Positions 1 to 9,882 of a stretch of 64,000 bases of DNA are shown one piece after another. Numbering within the stretch: the stretch's first letter is position 1; the number at the start of each line of letters is the position of its first letter. The translations under genes and the position numbers were made by a program. Source of the stretch: Novosphingobium sp. (GTDB lineage Bacteria; Pseudomonadota; Alphaproteobacteria; Sphingomonadales; Sphingomonadaceae); assembly GCF_024642085.1 (NCBI RefSeq), contig NZ_JAHEBV010000002.1:62001-126000 (forward strand), given 5' to 3'. The notes beneath the pieces were generated by a model. That model was given only the letters and a program-made list of their open reading frames with translations, made no database searches and was not told where the DNA came from.

Positions 1-219
1 AGTAAACGGCTGCTCCGGGCCGCATTGTACGTCGATCGCTGATTCGGCCTGCGTCGTCACGCCCTCACGAGCGGAAAGCGTAATGGGTGTGGCAGATACC
101 GTGCAATTGGAAACGACTTCGACACTCACAGCAATAGCGCCGATGCTGGCTTCGCCGGCCCGCGCCTGCATGGGGGCGGATGAGGCGATCAGGGTCAGCA
201 GGATGGACCGGCGAAGCAC
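1..219 (-). CDS. Secreted spore coat U (SCPU)-like domain protein, N-terminal fragment (truncated by window edge)
   Basis: Manual reverse-strand translation from GTG at 219: MLRRSILLTLIASSAPMQARAGEASIGAIAVSVEVVSNCTVSATPITLSAREGVTTQAESAIDVQCGPEQPFT; signal peptide followed by C-x-V-SATP...V-x-C pattern of SCPU/Csu proteins; no stop to the edge. Confidence 0.5.
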   Translation of the reverse strand, partial: MLRRSILLTLIASSAPMQARAGEASIGAIAVSVEVVSNCTVSATPITLSAREGVTTQAESAIDVQCGPEQPFT

Positions 220-293
220 ATCCTTGACCTAACTCAGCAGACTTGCTGGCGCACTACGGCACGCATCGGTAAATATGCGCATGAAACACCGGA

Positions 294-1250
294 TCAGATT
301 CCGCCGCCAGTAAGGCGCTGGCACACCAGATCAAGCTGATCGAGCGTGCGATAGCGGATGGTAACCGTCCCCGAACGCGGATCGGCATCGGCATTGATTC
401 GCACGGGAAGACCCAGAAACTCCTCCAGATGGCCTTGCACTGCTGCGATATCGGCGGTTGAACCGACATCGGTTTGACCCCGGGCGCGGCGCGGTGCAGC
501 ACTGCCAGGCGATTTGCGTCGAACAAGTTTTTCGACCTCACGCACAGACAGGTGGCGCGCAACTGCGTCGGTGGCCACCATCAAGGCATCTTCAACTCCG
601 ATAAGCGCACGGGCATGGCCCATCGAAAGTCGACCTTCCTCCACCAGCTCAAGTACCGGTTCAGGCAATGTCAGCAGACGCTGGAAATTGGCGACGTGGC
701 TGCGGCTCTTGTCGACAAGTTTTGCAATTTCGGCCTGGGTCAGCCCCTCATCCTCGGCCAATTTGTGATAGGCGCGCGCCTCTTCAATCGGGTTGAGGTC
801 TTCCCGTTGGAGATTCTCGATCAAGGCCAGCGCTGTAATTTCGCGCTCGTCAAGATCTCGAATTAGGGCTGGTATTTCATGCAGTTGCGCTTTTTGCGCG
901 GCCCGCCAACGGCGTTCGCCAGCGACCAGACGATAGCCTTGATCATGCGCTGTAACGATAACTGGCTGGATGACGCCGCGCGCAGCGATCGAAGCGGCCA
1001 GCTCGTCAAGCGCCGCCTCATCAAAACGCCGCCGTGGCTGACCGGGATGCGGCGAAATCGATGCAACCGCCAGCATGGCAAACCCCGCCCCGTTTAGACT
1101 TTGCCCGGCATCACCCGAAAGGCCCGCGACTACCAGCGGCTCTTCGCGACGCGAATCGCCCAGTAAAGCACCAAGACCGCGCCCCAGAGCCGGACGACGC
1201 GGGGATGCCTCAGGTTTGGACGGTGTGCGGACAGCTGGTTCGTCGCTCAT
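294..1250 (-). CDS. parB: Chromosome partitioning protein ParB
   Basis: RPALGRGLGALLGD N-terminus, PGQPRRRFDEAALDELAASI, GERRWRAAQKA, HTH DKSRSHVANFQRLL; downstream of parA with 4-bp overlap; start chosen at MSDEPAV. Confidence 0.95.
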   Translation of the reverse strand: MSDEPAVRTPSKPEASPRRPALGRGLGALLGDSRREEPLVVAGLSGDAGQSLNGAGFAMLAVASISPHPGQPRRRFDEAALDELAASIAARGVIQPVIVTAHDQGYRLVAGERRWRAAQKAQLHEIPALIRDLDEREITALALIENLQREDLNPIEEARAYHKLAEDEGLTQAEIAKLVDKSRSHVANFQRLLTLPEPVLELVEEGRLSMGHARALIGVEDALMVATDAVARHLSVREVEKLVRRKSPGSAAPRRARGQTDVGSTADIAAVQGHLEEFLGLPVRINADADPRSGTVTIRYRTLDQLDLVCQRLTGGGI

Positions 1251-2023
1251 GCAGCCTTCCTTTTTTCCGGCAACCGCGTGATCAATTCGCGTGCCAGGGC
1301 CATGTAGGCGCGGCTCCCGGCGCATGTGTGATCATAGACAAGCGCCGGCAATCCGTGACTCGGTGCCTCTGACAGGCGGACATTGCGGGGAATTACCGAT
1401 TCGAACACTAAACCGCCGAGGCAAGAGCGTACGTCATCGGCAACCTGATCGGTGAGGCGGTTGCGCCGATCAAACATGGTCAATGCAATGCCGACAATCC
1501 CCAGATCAGGATTGAACCGCTGCTGGACCCGTTCGACCGTCTGCAAAAGTTGGCTCAGCCCTTCCAGCGCAAAGAACTCGCATTGAAGTGGGACAAGCAA
1601 TGTATCGGCTGCGGTCAGGGCGTTGAGCGTCAGCAGCCCGAGAGATGGCGGGCAATCAACGAAGCAAATGTCGTGCCCGTGAGCGCCGTTCAGCGCATCG
1701 CGCAACCGATCAGTCCTGTTATCGACTGAGACGAGTTCAATTTCTGCGCCGGAAAGGTCAACGGTTGCAGGGATGATATCCAGATTGGGGATGCGTGTCG
1801 CTTGCAGGCATTCGTTGACGGATACCTGATCGACCAGGAGATCATAGGATGACCGTTCTCGATCATTCGTGGCGATGCCTATCCCGGTTGATGCGTTTCC
1901 TTGCGGATCAAGGTCGATCAGCAGGACTTTCCAGCCTGTTGCGGCCATGGCCGTCGCAATATTTATCGCCGTGGTGGTCTTGCCTACCCCGCCCTTCTGG
2001 TTGGCGATTGCCACGCGTATCAC
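1247..2023 (-). CDS. parA: Chromosome partitioning ATPase ParA
   Basis: IANQKGGVGKTTTAINIA deviant Walker A, DLDPQGNASTG; GTG start (MIRVAIANQKGG) a few nt after the rsmG stop. Confidence 0.95.
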   Translation of the reverse strand: MIRVAIANQKGGVGKTTTAINIATAMAATGWKVLLIDLDPQGNASTGIGIATNDRERSSYDLLVDQVSVNECLQATRIPNLDIIPATVDLSGAEIELVSVDNRTDRLRDALNGAHGHDICFVDCPPSLGLLTLNALTAADTLLVPLQCEFFALEGLSQLLQTVERVQQRFNPDLGIVGIALTMFDRRNRLTDQVADDVRSCLGGLVFESVIPRNVRLSEAPSHGLPALVYDHTCAGSRAYMALARELITRLPEKRKAA

Positions 2024-2028
2024 GACGT

Positions 2029-2679
2029 TTATCCCTTCATTCCGCGCTTTGCCGGTCGTCCAATATTGCCCACGATCACACCAGCTTCTGGGTCTGTCAG
2101 CGATTGTTCCACGTGGAACATATGTCTCCATCCCCCGAGTTCCTGCAATTCATGCGCGGCGGACCTGCCTTTGGGCAACAACCATAGTGTGTCTGCTGTG
2201 GAAAAACGCTCCGATAGGCTTATAAGCTTGTTCAGCGGAGCAAATGCCCGTGCCGAAACGACACGGACCGGAAATGACGAGAGCGACTCCAGTCGATCGC
2301 CATGTATTTCTACATTTTCGAGGCCGAGAGCCAATGTTGCTCTGGTAAGCCAGTCTATCCGCCGCGCCCGCGATTCAACCAGATGAACTTTAGATTCGGG
2401 ACGCAGAGCGGCAATCACCAATCCAGGAAAGCCGGCCCCAGTACCCAAATCAAGCCAGGGTGAACACGTTTCACGTGGAGAGTGCGGCAACAATTGCGCC
2501 GAATCGGCAATGTGGCGCGGCCAAATCAGATCCAGACTTCCAGTGGAAACAAGGTTTTGCTTGCTGTTTTCTTCGGTGAGCAATGTGATCAGCTTTTCCA
2601 ACCGCTCCCCCGCTTGCACATTCCACTCTGGCAGAGCGGAAAGCCAGGCACGCGCCGAACGTTCGTCATTCAATATCAC
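2029..2679 (-). CDS. rsmG: 16S rRNA (guanine527-N7)-methyltransferase RsmG (GidB)
   Basis: [29 protein letters not shown]; position between mnmG and parA. Confidence 0.93.
   Translation of the reverse strand: MILNDERSARAWLSALPEWNVQAGERLEKLITLLTEENSKQNLVSTGSLDLIWPRHIADSAQLLPHSPRETCSPWLDLGTGAGFPGLVIAALRPESKVHLVESRARRIDWLTRATLALGLENVEIHGDRLESLSSFPVRVVSARAFAPLNKLISLSERFSTADTLWLLPKGRSAAHELQELGGWRHMFHVEQSLTDPEAGVIVGNIGRPAKRGMKG
2105..2120. promoter_or_regulatory. parS: parS centromere-like site (inside rsmG coding sequence)
   Basis: Perfect 16-bp palindrome TGTTCCACGTGGAACA. Confidence 0.9.
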
Positions 2680-4523
2680 GCGGCAATCCGCCGTGCCTGA
2701 ACCAACAACGCGGCCAGAGCAGCGGGCGTAATGCCGGGAATGCGGCCTGCCGCAGCTAGTGTTTCAGGCCGGGCGGATGAAAGCCGTTCAACCATCTCTC
2801 GGGATAGCCCTGGCACGGCTTCGTACGGAAAGGTTTCACCCAGAACCAGTGCGTCAGCGGACCGCATATCGCGCAATTCAGCATCCTGCCGAACCAGGTA
2901 AGGTGCATATGCGGCGTCTTCGGCAATCTCGTCGAGGATATCGCAATCGCCGATCGGCAAATCGCCAAGCCAATTTGAAAGACCAACCATGCTTACGCCG
3001 TCAAAGCGCAACCAATCACGCAGGGTAAGTCGCCCGCCATCGGGCCTTACGGACAGGCCGGCAGCAATAAGGTCACCAGCCGCAACATTTAAGTCGAGAC
3101 GGTCTTCTATCGTTCGCTTGGTTTGCTTTCGGTCCCGAAACCATTCGCGCCGCTCTGCACCAATGCAACCGGCTGCAAGGGCCAGATCGGTCAAGCGGGT
3201 TGAGGCATTGTTGGCCCGTAGACGCAATCGATACTCTGCCCGCGCCGTAAGCATCCGGTATGGCTCGCTTACGCCGTGAAGGGTCAGATCATCCACCATC
3301 ACTGCAAGATAGCTGTTGGCGCGGTCAAGGGGCGCTGGTTCACGATCCAGCACAGACGCAGCAGCGTGCATTCCGGCGACCAAGCCTTGCGCGGCCGCCT
3401 CTTCATAACCGGTGGTGCCATTGATCTGACCGGCGCAAAAAAGACCTGCGATTGTCCGCATTTCGAGGCTTTTTCGCAGACTTCGGGGATCTACATGATC
3501 ATATTCTACCGCGTAGCCCGGCACCACCATGTCGACTTTCTGAAGCCCCGGCATAGTACGCAGCATGGCCAGTTGCACGTCAGCGGGCAATGACGTGCTT
3601 ATGCCGTTAGGATAAACCAGATGCGTATCAAGGCCTTCCGGTTCCAGGAAAACCTGATGCCCATCACGATCGGCAAAACGGTGGATCTTGTCCTCTATCG
3701 AGGGACAATAGCGCGGGCCAGACGCACCGATCGCGCCGCTGAACAACGGTGACCGATCAAGGTTGGCGCGAATGACTTCATGACTCGCCGGGTTGGTTCG
3801 GGTGATCGCGCAAAACACCTGCGGCAAAGGACGCCGCGTACCCATCGCGCTCATCGTCCACGGTTCGCTGTCTGACGGTTGTTCTTCGAGAACAGCCCAG
3901 TCTATCGTCCGGCCATCAAGACGAGGCGGCGTCCCTGTTTTGAGCCGAGCCATCGGTAAGGAAGCTGAACGCAGTTGATCCGCCAACCGTTGCGCCGATG
4001 CTTCATCGACGCGCCCTCCGGTCATGCGCTCTTCACCGCGGAATAACGTACCACCCAGGAACGTGCCGGTACACAAGACCACAGCCCGCGCTTTCAGCGC
4101 TGTCCCGTCAGCCAGCTCTACCCCCGTAACCCTTGCACCTTTAAATTGCAGCGATGCCGCCTCGCCGCCAATCAGGGTCAAATCGCCCTGCAAGGTTAGC
4201 AGCCGCTGAATTTCTGCTTTGAAACGTTTGCGGTCGGCCTGAACGCGTGGCCCCTGGACCGCGGACCCCTTTGAGCGATTGAGCATGCGGTAATGAATTG
4301 CGCCAGCATCTGCAGCGCGGGCGATGATACCATCGAAGGCATCAACTTCGCGTACGAGGTGGCCCTTGCCCAAGCCGCCAATGGCTGGGTTACAGCTCAT
4401 CGCGCCAATGGTAGCCAGGTCAAAGCTAACCAGCGCCACACGTGCGCCCATGCGCGCGGCGACCGCAGCGGCCTCTACCCCGGCGTGTCCTCCGCCGATG
4501 ACAATAATATCAAACCCACTCAT
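2676..4523 (-). CDS. mnmG: tRNA uridine-5-carboxymethylaminomethyl modification enzyme MnmG (GidA)
   Basis: [25 protein letters not shown] motif, [36 protein letters not shown]. Confidence 0.97.
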   Translation of the reverse strand: MSGFDIIVIGGGHAGVEAAAVAARMGARVALVSFDLATIGAMSCNPAIGGLGKGHLVREVDAFDGIIARAADAGAIHYRMLNRSKGSAVQGPRVQADRKRFKAEIQRLLTLQGDLTLIGGEAASLQFKGARVTGVELADGTALKARAVVLCTGTFLGGTLFRGEERMTGGRVDEASAQRLADQLRSASLPMARLKTGTPPRLDGRTIDWAVLEEQPSDSEPWTMSAMGTRRPLPQVFCAITRTNPASHEVIRANLDRSPLFSGAIGASGPRYCPSIEDKIHRFADRDGHQVFLEPEGLDTHLVYPNGISTSLPADVQLAMLRTMPGLQKVDMVVPGYAVEYDHVDPRSLRKSLEMRTIAGLFCAGQINGTTGYEEAAAQGLVAGMHAAASVLDREPAPLDRANSYLAVMVDDLTLHGVSEPYRMLTARAEYRLRLRANNASTRLTDLALAAGCIGAERREWFRDRKQTKRTIEDRLDLNVAAGDLIAAGLSVRPDGGRLTLRDWLRFDGVSMVGLSNWLGDLPIGDCDILDEIAEDAAYAPYLVRQDAELRDMRSADALVLGETFPYEAVPGLSREMVERLSSARPETLAAAGRIPGITPAALAALLVQARRIAA

Positions 4524-4547
4524 GCGCCGGGACTCTTAGCGCAGACG

Positions 4548-4563
4548 TGTTCCACGTGGAACA
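4548..4563. promoter_or_regulatory. parS: parS centromere-like site (mnmE/mnmG intergenic)
   Basis: Perfect 16-bp palindrome TGTTCCACGTGGAACA, identical to the site at 2105. Confidence 0.9.
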
Positions 4564-5841
4564 TTATTTGCCGATGCAGAATCGTCCGAACAACGTGTCC
4601 AGCATATCTTCGGTCGTGGTCCGGCCTAACAATGCGTCGAAGGCCAGTCGCGAAAGCCGCAAATTTTCCGCGATCAACAGCAGGTCGCCAACCATCGCTG
4701 CTGCGCCAAGCTCATCGGCTGCTTCAGACAGCAGGCGGTGTTGACGCGCGTTAAGTGCCGCTTGCCCAGGCGCCGGCATCGAAAGCCGTGCCGTCTGCAC
4801 CAGATCAGCACGCAGCGCGTCGAGCCCTTCTCCCGTTTTGGCAGATACGCGGTGACGCGGGGTGACTTTACCGGGAAAGTCGGCGCGGTCTTGCTGGGGC
4901 GCAATTTCCCATGCCGATGGTGGTCCCTGCCCTTCAGGACCCAGCCACAAGACAAGGTCAGCCGCTGCCAAAGCGGACCGCGCGCGTTCTACTCCGATGG
5001 CTTCTACTGCGTCTTGCGTTTCGTCGCGGAGGCCTGCGGTATCGAGGAAACGAAAAGGGATACCGTTGATGGCGATGGGATAATTCAAGACATCCCGGGT
5101 GGTACCCGCCAAAGGAGCGGTAATCGCTGCCTCTTCCTGAATTAAAGCATTGAAAAGTGTGCTTTTTCCAGCATTTGGCGGACCCGCCAGTACGACTTTG
5201 AAGCCGTCACGCAACATCTCGGCTCGGGGCTGCGTCAGCCATGCCTGCAAACCGTTCTGCAAGTCTGTGATCTGATCGCCGAATCCAATCGGGAGCCCAG
5301 ACACATCGTCCTCATCTCCGAAATCGAGAATCGCCTCTACCCTAGCCGAAAGCCCAAGCAGCCGATCACGCCACTCATCTACAGTGCGAGACAGGCTGCC
5401 GCTAGCCATCGCAATGGCTGCGCGCCGCTGCAATTCGGTTTCCGCTGCCAACAGATCGGCCAGGCCCTCGGCTTCAGCCAGGTCGATGCGTGCATTGGCA
5501 AACGCACGCCGGGTAAACTCCCCGGCCGTCGCCCCGCGAAGGCCAGGCACATCACCCAGGGCCTGCTCAACCGCCGCAATTACCGCGCGCCCACCATGGC
5601 AGTGCAATTCCAATGTATCTTCGCCTGTCGCTGTTCCTGGCCCCGGCAACCATAGCGCAAGAGCGCGATCAATCAGCTCTCCCCCGCCGTCACGCAGGCT
5701 GACTGTCACCGCTTTGCGCGGCGGCAAAGCCCGCCCGGCAAGGGCCCACAGCGCGGCGTCGGCCTGCGGACCGCTGACACGGATCAAGGCGATTGCTGCC
5801 GGTGGAGGTCCGCTCGACAAGGCGAAAATGGTATCATTCAT
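4564..5841 (-). CDS. mnmE: tRNA modification GTPase MnmE
   Basis: DTIFALSSGPPPAAIALIRVSGP, GPPNAGKSTLFNAL, DTAGLRDETQDAVEAIG, C-terminal FGRFCIGK. Confidence 0.96.
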   Translation of the reverse strand: MNDTIFALSSGPPPAAIALIRVSGPQADAALWALAGRALPPRKAVTVSLRDGGGELIDRALALWLPGPGTATGEDTLELHCHGGRAVIAAVEQALGDVPGLRGATAGEFTRRAFANARIDLAEAEGLADLLAAETELQRRAAIAMASGSLSRTVDEWRDRLLGLSARVEAILDFGDEDDVSGLPIGFGDQITDLQNGLQAWLTQPRAEMLRDGFKVVLAGPPNAGKSTLFNALIQEEAAITAPLAGTTRDVLNYPIAINGIPFRFLDTAGLRDETQDAVEAIGVERARSALAAADLVLWLGPEGQGPPSAWEIAPQQDRADFPGKVTPRHRVSAKTGEGLDALRADLVQTARLSMPAPGQAALNARQHRLLSEAADELGAAAMVGDLLLIAENLRLSRLAFDALLGRTTTEDMLDTLFGRFCIGK

Positions 5842-5879
5842 GGCAGCGGGCGGGCGTCATGCCCGTTCAAACGTAACGC

Positions 5880-6140
5880 TCAGGTATCGTCCCGGGTTTT
5901 TTTTGCGCCGGCAGCAAAGGCATTTCCGCTTTCCATGAAGTTCTGAAACAACTTCATGCCGACTTGTCCCATCGGTGCCAGCCCTTTGGCGAACTCCTGC
6001 AGTTGATCGACGCTGCCCGCCCCCTTCATAGCCTTGGATATGGCATCAACGTAAAACTGGTTGGCTTTGCCCACATCTGGCAGGCCAAGGAAGGTGCGTG
6101 CCTCTTCGGGCGTGCAGTCGATTTCGACGTGAACTTTCAT
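5880..6140 (-). CDS. Small DUF6489-like protein
   Basis: MKVHVEIDCTPEEARTFLGLPDVGKANQFYVDAISKAMKGAG...; start at internal Met of the 141-aa ORF. Confidence 0.65.
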   Translation of the reverse strand: MKVHVEIDCTPEEARTFLGLPDVGKANQFYVDAISKAMKGAGSVDQLQEFAKGLAPMGQVGMKLFQNFMESGNAFAAGAKKTRDDT

Positions 6141-6259
6141 GGTGCCTCCTTGGGCGAGTGCCGGTCCCCTCGCGTGCCCTTGCTGGCATAGCCCCTTGGC
6201 AAAGTCTACGCCGCGCTTACGGTGGGCCGCAATCACCCTATTCCAACCGGAGCGATGAC

Positions 6260-6958
6260 ATGGCCGAATCAGTGCAAATCCCCACAATCGACGGCTCTGG
6301 CGCAATTCCGGCCCACGTTGCGCATCCGTCCGGCACTCCCAAGGGGGCTGTGATCGTCATTCCCGAGATATTCGGGGTCAACGCAGGTATTCGCGGGAAG
6401 TGCGCCAAGTGGGCCGACGCGGGCTATCTCGCGGTTGCGCCGGACATATTCTGGCGGTTTGCACCCGGCGTCGAACTTGATCCTGACATACCCGATCAGC
6501 TGAATGAAGCGTTCGGCTATTTTCAGCGATATGATCCGACTGATGGTGTCTACGATATCGAGGCGGTGATCCACTGGGTGCGGCGCAGCGCCGGCGTGGC
6601 AAAGGTAGGCTGCGCGGGATACTGCCTTGGCGGGCGGCTGGCCTATATGGCGGCGGCACGAACCGATATCGATGCCTCGGTCGGCTATTATGGCGTGATG
6701 ATAGACCAGATGCTGGACGAGGCCCACGCTATCGCCAATCCGCTGATGCTGCACATTCCGACCGCCGATCACTTCGTCGGCCCCGAAGCCCAGGCCAAGA
6801 TTCACGCCGCGTTTGACAGCCACCCCAAGGTTACGCTTCACGATTACGCTGGGCTAGATCACGGCTTCGCCGCCGAAATGGGCCAGCGCCGGGATGAAGC
6901 TGGCGCTCAGATCGCTGATGATCGCACAGCTGCGTTCCTTGCAGAGCATCTGCAATGA
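6260..6958 (+). CDS. Dienelactone hydrolase family protein
   Basis: GAVIVIPEIFGVN, KVGCAGYCLGGRLAYMAAARTD nucleophile motif, LDHGFAAEMGQRRDEA. Confidence 0.88.
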   Translation: MAESVQIPTIDGSGAIPAHVAHPSGTPKGAVIVIPEIFGVNAGIRGKCAKWADAGYLAVAPDIFWRFAPGVELDPDIPDQLNEAFGYFQRYDPTDGVYDIEAVIHWVRRSAGVAKVGCAGYCLGGRLAYMAAARTDIDASVGYYGVMIDQMLDEAHAIANPLMLHIPTADHFVGPEAQAKIHAAFDSHPKVTLHDYAGLDHGFAAEMGQRRDEAGAQIADDRTAAFLAEHLQ

Positions 6959-7353
6959 CCTCGGCGGACCAAGGCATCGCCGCGTGGCATCGTTACATGG
7001 AGAGCGGCGGTAATCGCGATCTTTTGGCAGCGCTGGTGGCAGACGATGCAGTCTTTCACTCGCCCGTCGTCCATACCGCGCAAGTGGGCAAGGCCAAGGT
7101 CATGCTATACCTGCTGAGCGCTGCCAAGGTGCTGGGGAACGACAGTTTCCGCTATGAGCGTGAACTGGTCGACGGCAACGAAGCCTGCCTGGAGTTCACT
7201 GCCACGATTGACGGCATCCACGTTAATGGAATCGATCTCATTACTTTCGATGATCACGGAAAGATAAAGGATTTCAAGGTGATGGTACGGCCGCTCAAAG
7301 CCGTCAACAAGCTTTGGGAATTGATGGCTGCCCAGCTTCAGGCTGCCGACTGA
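6955..7353 (+). CDS. SnoaL/NTF2-like family protein
   Basis: About 130 aa NTF2-like: W..Y...G....LL.ALVADDAVFHSPVVHT...; overlaps the upstream gene by 4 bp. Confidence 0.65.
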   Translation: MTSADQGIAAWHRYMESGGNRDLLAALVADDAVFHSPVVHTAQVGKAKVMLYLLSAAKVLGNDSFRYERELVDGNEACLEFTATIDGIHVNGIDLITFDDHGKIKDFKVMVRPLKAVNKLWELMAAQLQAAD

Positions 7354-7883
7354 AGCGACCCAAGCAGATAGGCCAGCCGCTGATCGACGGGAACCAAAGG
7401 TAACGGCGTAACGTTATATCCATAACGCTTCCACGCTGCTGTGACCGCCTGATCACTGGCAACGGCCGCGTCCCAATCCTGAATGCGCTCGGCATCCTGA
7501 ACATAGATGTCCTCCCACGCCGGAGCACGAAACACCGGCCCTTCATAGCGCAAGGTCCGGCAAGCCCGGTCGACAGAGCGGGGCACGGAAAGACCCGAGA
7601 CGTCAAGAAAACCGACGACATCCGGAAAACCGCGGTCGAACAGAATGATTCCCGGATAGTCGGCAAAACGCTCGTATTCACGGGCGTGAGCCTCGGCCAT
7701 CGCCTCAGCAAAGCCAAGCGGATCCGTTTTGCGCAGGGTCATGCCGCCTGGTTGCTGCAGAATACGCCGTGCAACTTCCGGAGATGTCTGCAAGCCCGCC
7801 GCAGCAGCAGCGTCCAGCAGCGTGGTCTTTCCGGCCCCCGGCGCACCGGTAAGGACCGCGTGCCGGGGTACGGAAAGCGCCAT
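7338..7883 (-). CDS. AAA family ATPase (small P-loop predicted ATPase)
   Basis: HAVLTGAPGAGKTTLLDAAAAAG Walker A, PGIILFDRGFPDVVGF. Confidence 0.75.
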   Translation of the reverse strand: MALSVPRHAVLTGAPGAGKTTLLDAAAAAGLQTSPEVARRILQQPGGMTLRKTDPLGFAEAMAEAHAREYERFADYPGIILFDRGFPDVVGFLDVSGLSVPRSVDRACRTLRYEGPVFRAPAWEDIYVQDAERIQDWDAAVASDQAVTAAWKRYGYNVTPLPLVPVDQRLAYLLGSLQSAA

Positions 7884-7884
7884 T

Positions 7885-9141
7885 TTACTGGTTCATCGTG
7901 GCGAAGAAATCTTCATTGGTCTTGGAATCCTTCATCTTGTCGAGAAGGAACTCCATCGCATCGACCGTACCCATCTGCATCAAGATGCGGCGCAAGACCC
8001 ACATCTTGGATAGCTTGTCCTTTTCGACCAGCAATTCTTCCTTGCGGGTACCGCTCTTGCCCACATCGAGCGCGGGGAAGATGCGCTTGTCTGCTACCTT
8101 GCGGTCCAGCACGATTTCAGAGTTACCGGTCCCCTTGAACTCTTCAAAGATGACCTCGTCCATGCGGCTGCCGGTATCGATCAGCGCGGTGGCGATGATG
8201 GAAAGCGAACCGCCCTCCTCGATGTTGCGCGCCGCGCCGAAAAAGCGCTTGGGACGCTGAAGCGCGTTGGCATCGACACCGCCCGTCAGCACCTTGCCCG
8301 AACTGGGCACCACGGTGTTGTAAGCGCGGCCAAGGCGAGTGATCGAATCCAGCAGGATAACCACATCCCGCTTGTGCTCGACCAGCCGTTTGGCCTTTTC
8401 GATGACCATTTCGGCCACCTGAACGTGGCGGCTGGCTGGCTCGTCAAAGGTGGACGAAATTACTTCACCTTTTACGCTGCGCTGCATGTCGGTGACTTCT
8501 TCGGGCCGTTCGTCGACCAGCAGGACCAGCAGAAACACGTCGGGATGGTTGTCGGTGATCGCTTTAGCGATGTTTTGCAGCAGCACGGTCTTGCCGGTGC
8601 GCGGCGGCGCAACAATCAGCGCGCGCTGGCCCTTACCCTGCGGGCTGATGATATCGATCACGCGCGCCGATTTGTCCTTGACCGTCGGATCAAGCGTATC
8701 GAGACTGAGTTTTTCGTCGGGATAAAGCGGCGTAAGGTTATCGAAATTGACCCGGTGACGAACAGCTTCGGGATCATCGTAGTTGACGCTGACCAGCTTG
8801 GTAATTGCAAAATAGCGTTCGCCGTCTTTCGGCGCGCGTATCTCGCCCTCGACCGTGTCGCCGGTGCGCAGGCCCCATTTGCGAACCTGGTTGGGAGACA
8901 CGTAAATATCGTCCGGACCGGCCAGACAGTTTGCCTCGGGACTGCGCAGGAAACCAAAGCCGTCGGTCAGCACTTCAATCGTGCCTTGGCCGATAATTTC
9001 CTCACCGTCTTCGGCCACTTCTTTCAAAATGGCGAACATCAGGTCTTGGCGGCGCAGGGTTGATGCGCCTTCTACGCCGAGTTCTTCGGCCATTTCGACC
9101 AGTTCGGCCGAGGTTTTTTTCTTGAGTTCTTTGAGATGCAT
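7885..9141 (-). CDS. rho: Transcription termination factor Rho
   Basis: [63 protein letters not shown]. Confidence 0.98.
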   Translation of the reverse strand: MHLKELKKKTSAELVEMAEELGVEGASTLRRQDLMFAILKEVAEDGEEIIGQGTIEVLTDGFGFLRSPEANCLAGPDDIYVSPNQVRKWGLRTGDTVEGEIRAPKDGERYFAITKLVSVNYDDPEAVRHRVNFDNLTPLYPDEKLSLDTLDPTVKDKSARVIDIISPQGKGQRALIVAPPRTGKTVLLQNIAKAITDNHPDVFLLVLLVDERPEEVTDMQRSVKGEVISSTFDEPASRHVQVAEMVIEKAKRLVEHKRDVVILLDSITRLGRAYNTVVPSSGKVLTGGVDANALQRPKRFFGAARNIEEGGSLSIIATALIDTGSRMDEVIFEEFKGTGNSEIVLDRKVADKRIFPALDVGKSGTRKEELLVEKDKLSKMWVLRRILMQMGTVDAMEFLLDKMKDSKTNEDFFATMNQ

Positions 9142-9281
9142 GTCGGGTTTCCGTTTGTGCGGATTTGGGTAATGGCCGGCCAGATCGAAGGGCTTGGGGA
9201 AAGCGGATCGTGCCGCGGAGAACCGCGTGCGAAGTGCCGGTAGCGCAGCAAATAGGCTGCCGCAGGCCTGCCGTCAACGGA

Positions 9282-9725
9282 TCAGAACGGTTTAACGATC
9301 ACCAGAATGACGATCAGCGCCGCAGCGATGCCCGGGATCTCGTTCAGCATGCGCAGGTGCTTGCCAGTCAGGCGCCGCTCTCCCTGGGCCAAAGCGGCGT
9401 GATATCCGGCCAGCCAGACGTGATAGGCGCTGAGCGCCAGTACCAAACCCAGCTTGGCGTGAAACCAGCCTTGACCAAAGGCGCCAATAGAGACTGCCAA
9501 GGCCAGGCCAAGAAGCCACACCACGACCAGCGAAGGCCACAGAATGATCTTCAGCAGCTTGGCCTCGCGGTCTGTCCACACCGCGTTTTCGGCCGAATCT
9601 ATGGCGCATTCCTGATGGTAGACAAAGAAACGCGGCAACATGAACAGGCCGGCCATCCAAAAAATCACGAACACGACATGCCCGGCTTTCAGCCACAAAT
9701 ACGTCATGGAAAGCACCCACTGCAT
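9282..9725 (-). CDS. hemJ: CopD-family membrane protein, probable HemJ protoporphyrinogen oxidase
   Basis: LWLKAGHVVFVIFWMAGLFMLPRFFVYHQE...WFHAKLGLVLALSAYH; located near hemE and rho. Confidence 0.8.
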   Translation of the reverse strand: MQWVLSMTYLWLKAGHVVFVIFWMAGLFMLPRFFVYHQECAIDSAENAVWTDREAKLLKIILWPSLVVVWLLGLALAVSIGAFGQGWFHAKLGLVLALSAYHVWLAGYHAALAQGERRLTGKHLRMLNEIPGIAAALIVILVIVKPF

Positions 9726-9826
9726 AAGCCAGGTCCATAGAGCCGCGAAGCTATCGAACTCAAGGAAAGATCATGCCGGCCTGTGACTTACCGCTGTCGG
9801 CTTGGCAAGGGCAGACTGTGCAAAGC

Positions 9827-9864
9827 AAAAGGCCCGGAACCGCGTGCGGTCCCGGGCCTTTTGT
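9827..9864 (-). terminator. Rho-independent terminator downstream of the TonB receptor
   Basis: aaaaggcccggaaccgcgtgcggtcccgggccttttgt: long GC stem flanked by A and T tracts, just past the stop of the minus-strand TonB receptor. Confidence 0.8.
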
Positions 9865-9882
9865 CAGAACCGGATCAGGCGG

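Noticed and set aside
2468-2481. Possible third parS-like site GTTTCACGTGGAGA in rsmG
   Set aside because: Only one half-site plus centre matches; about 11/16 to the other two sites, too degenerate to call without binding data.
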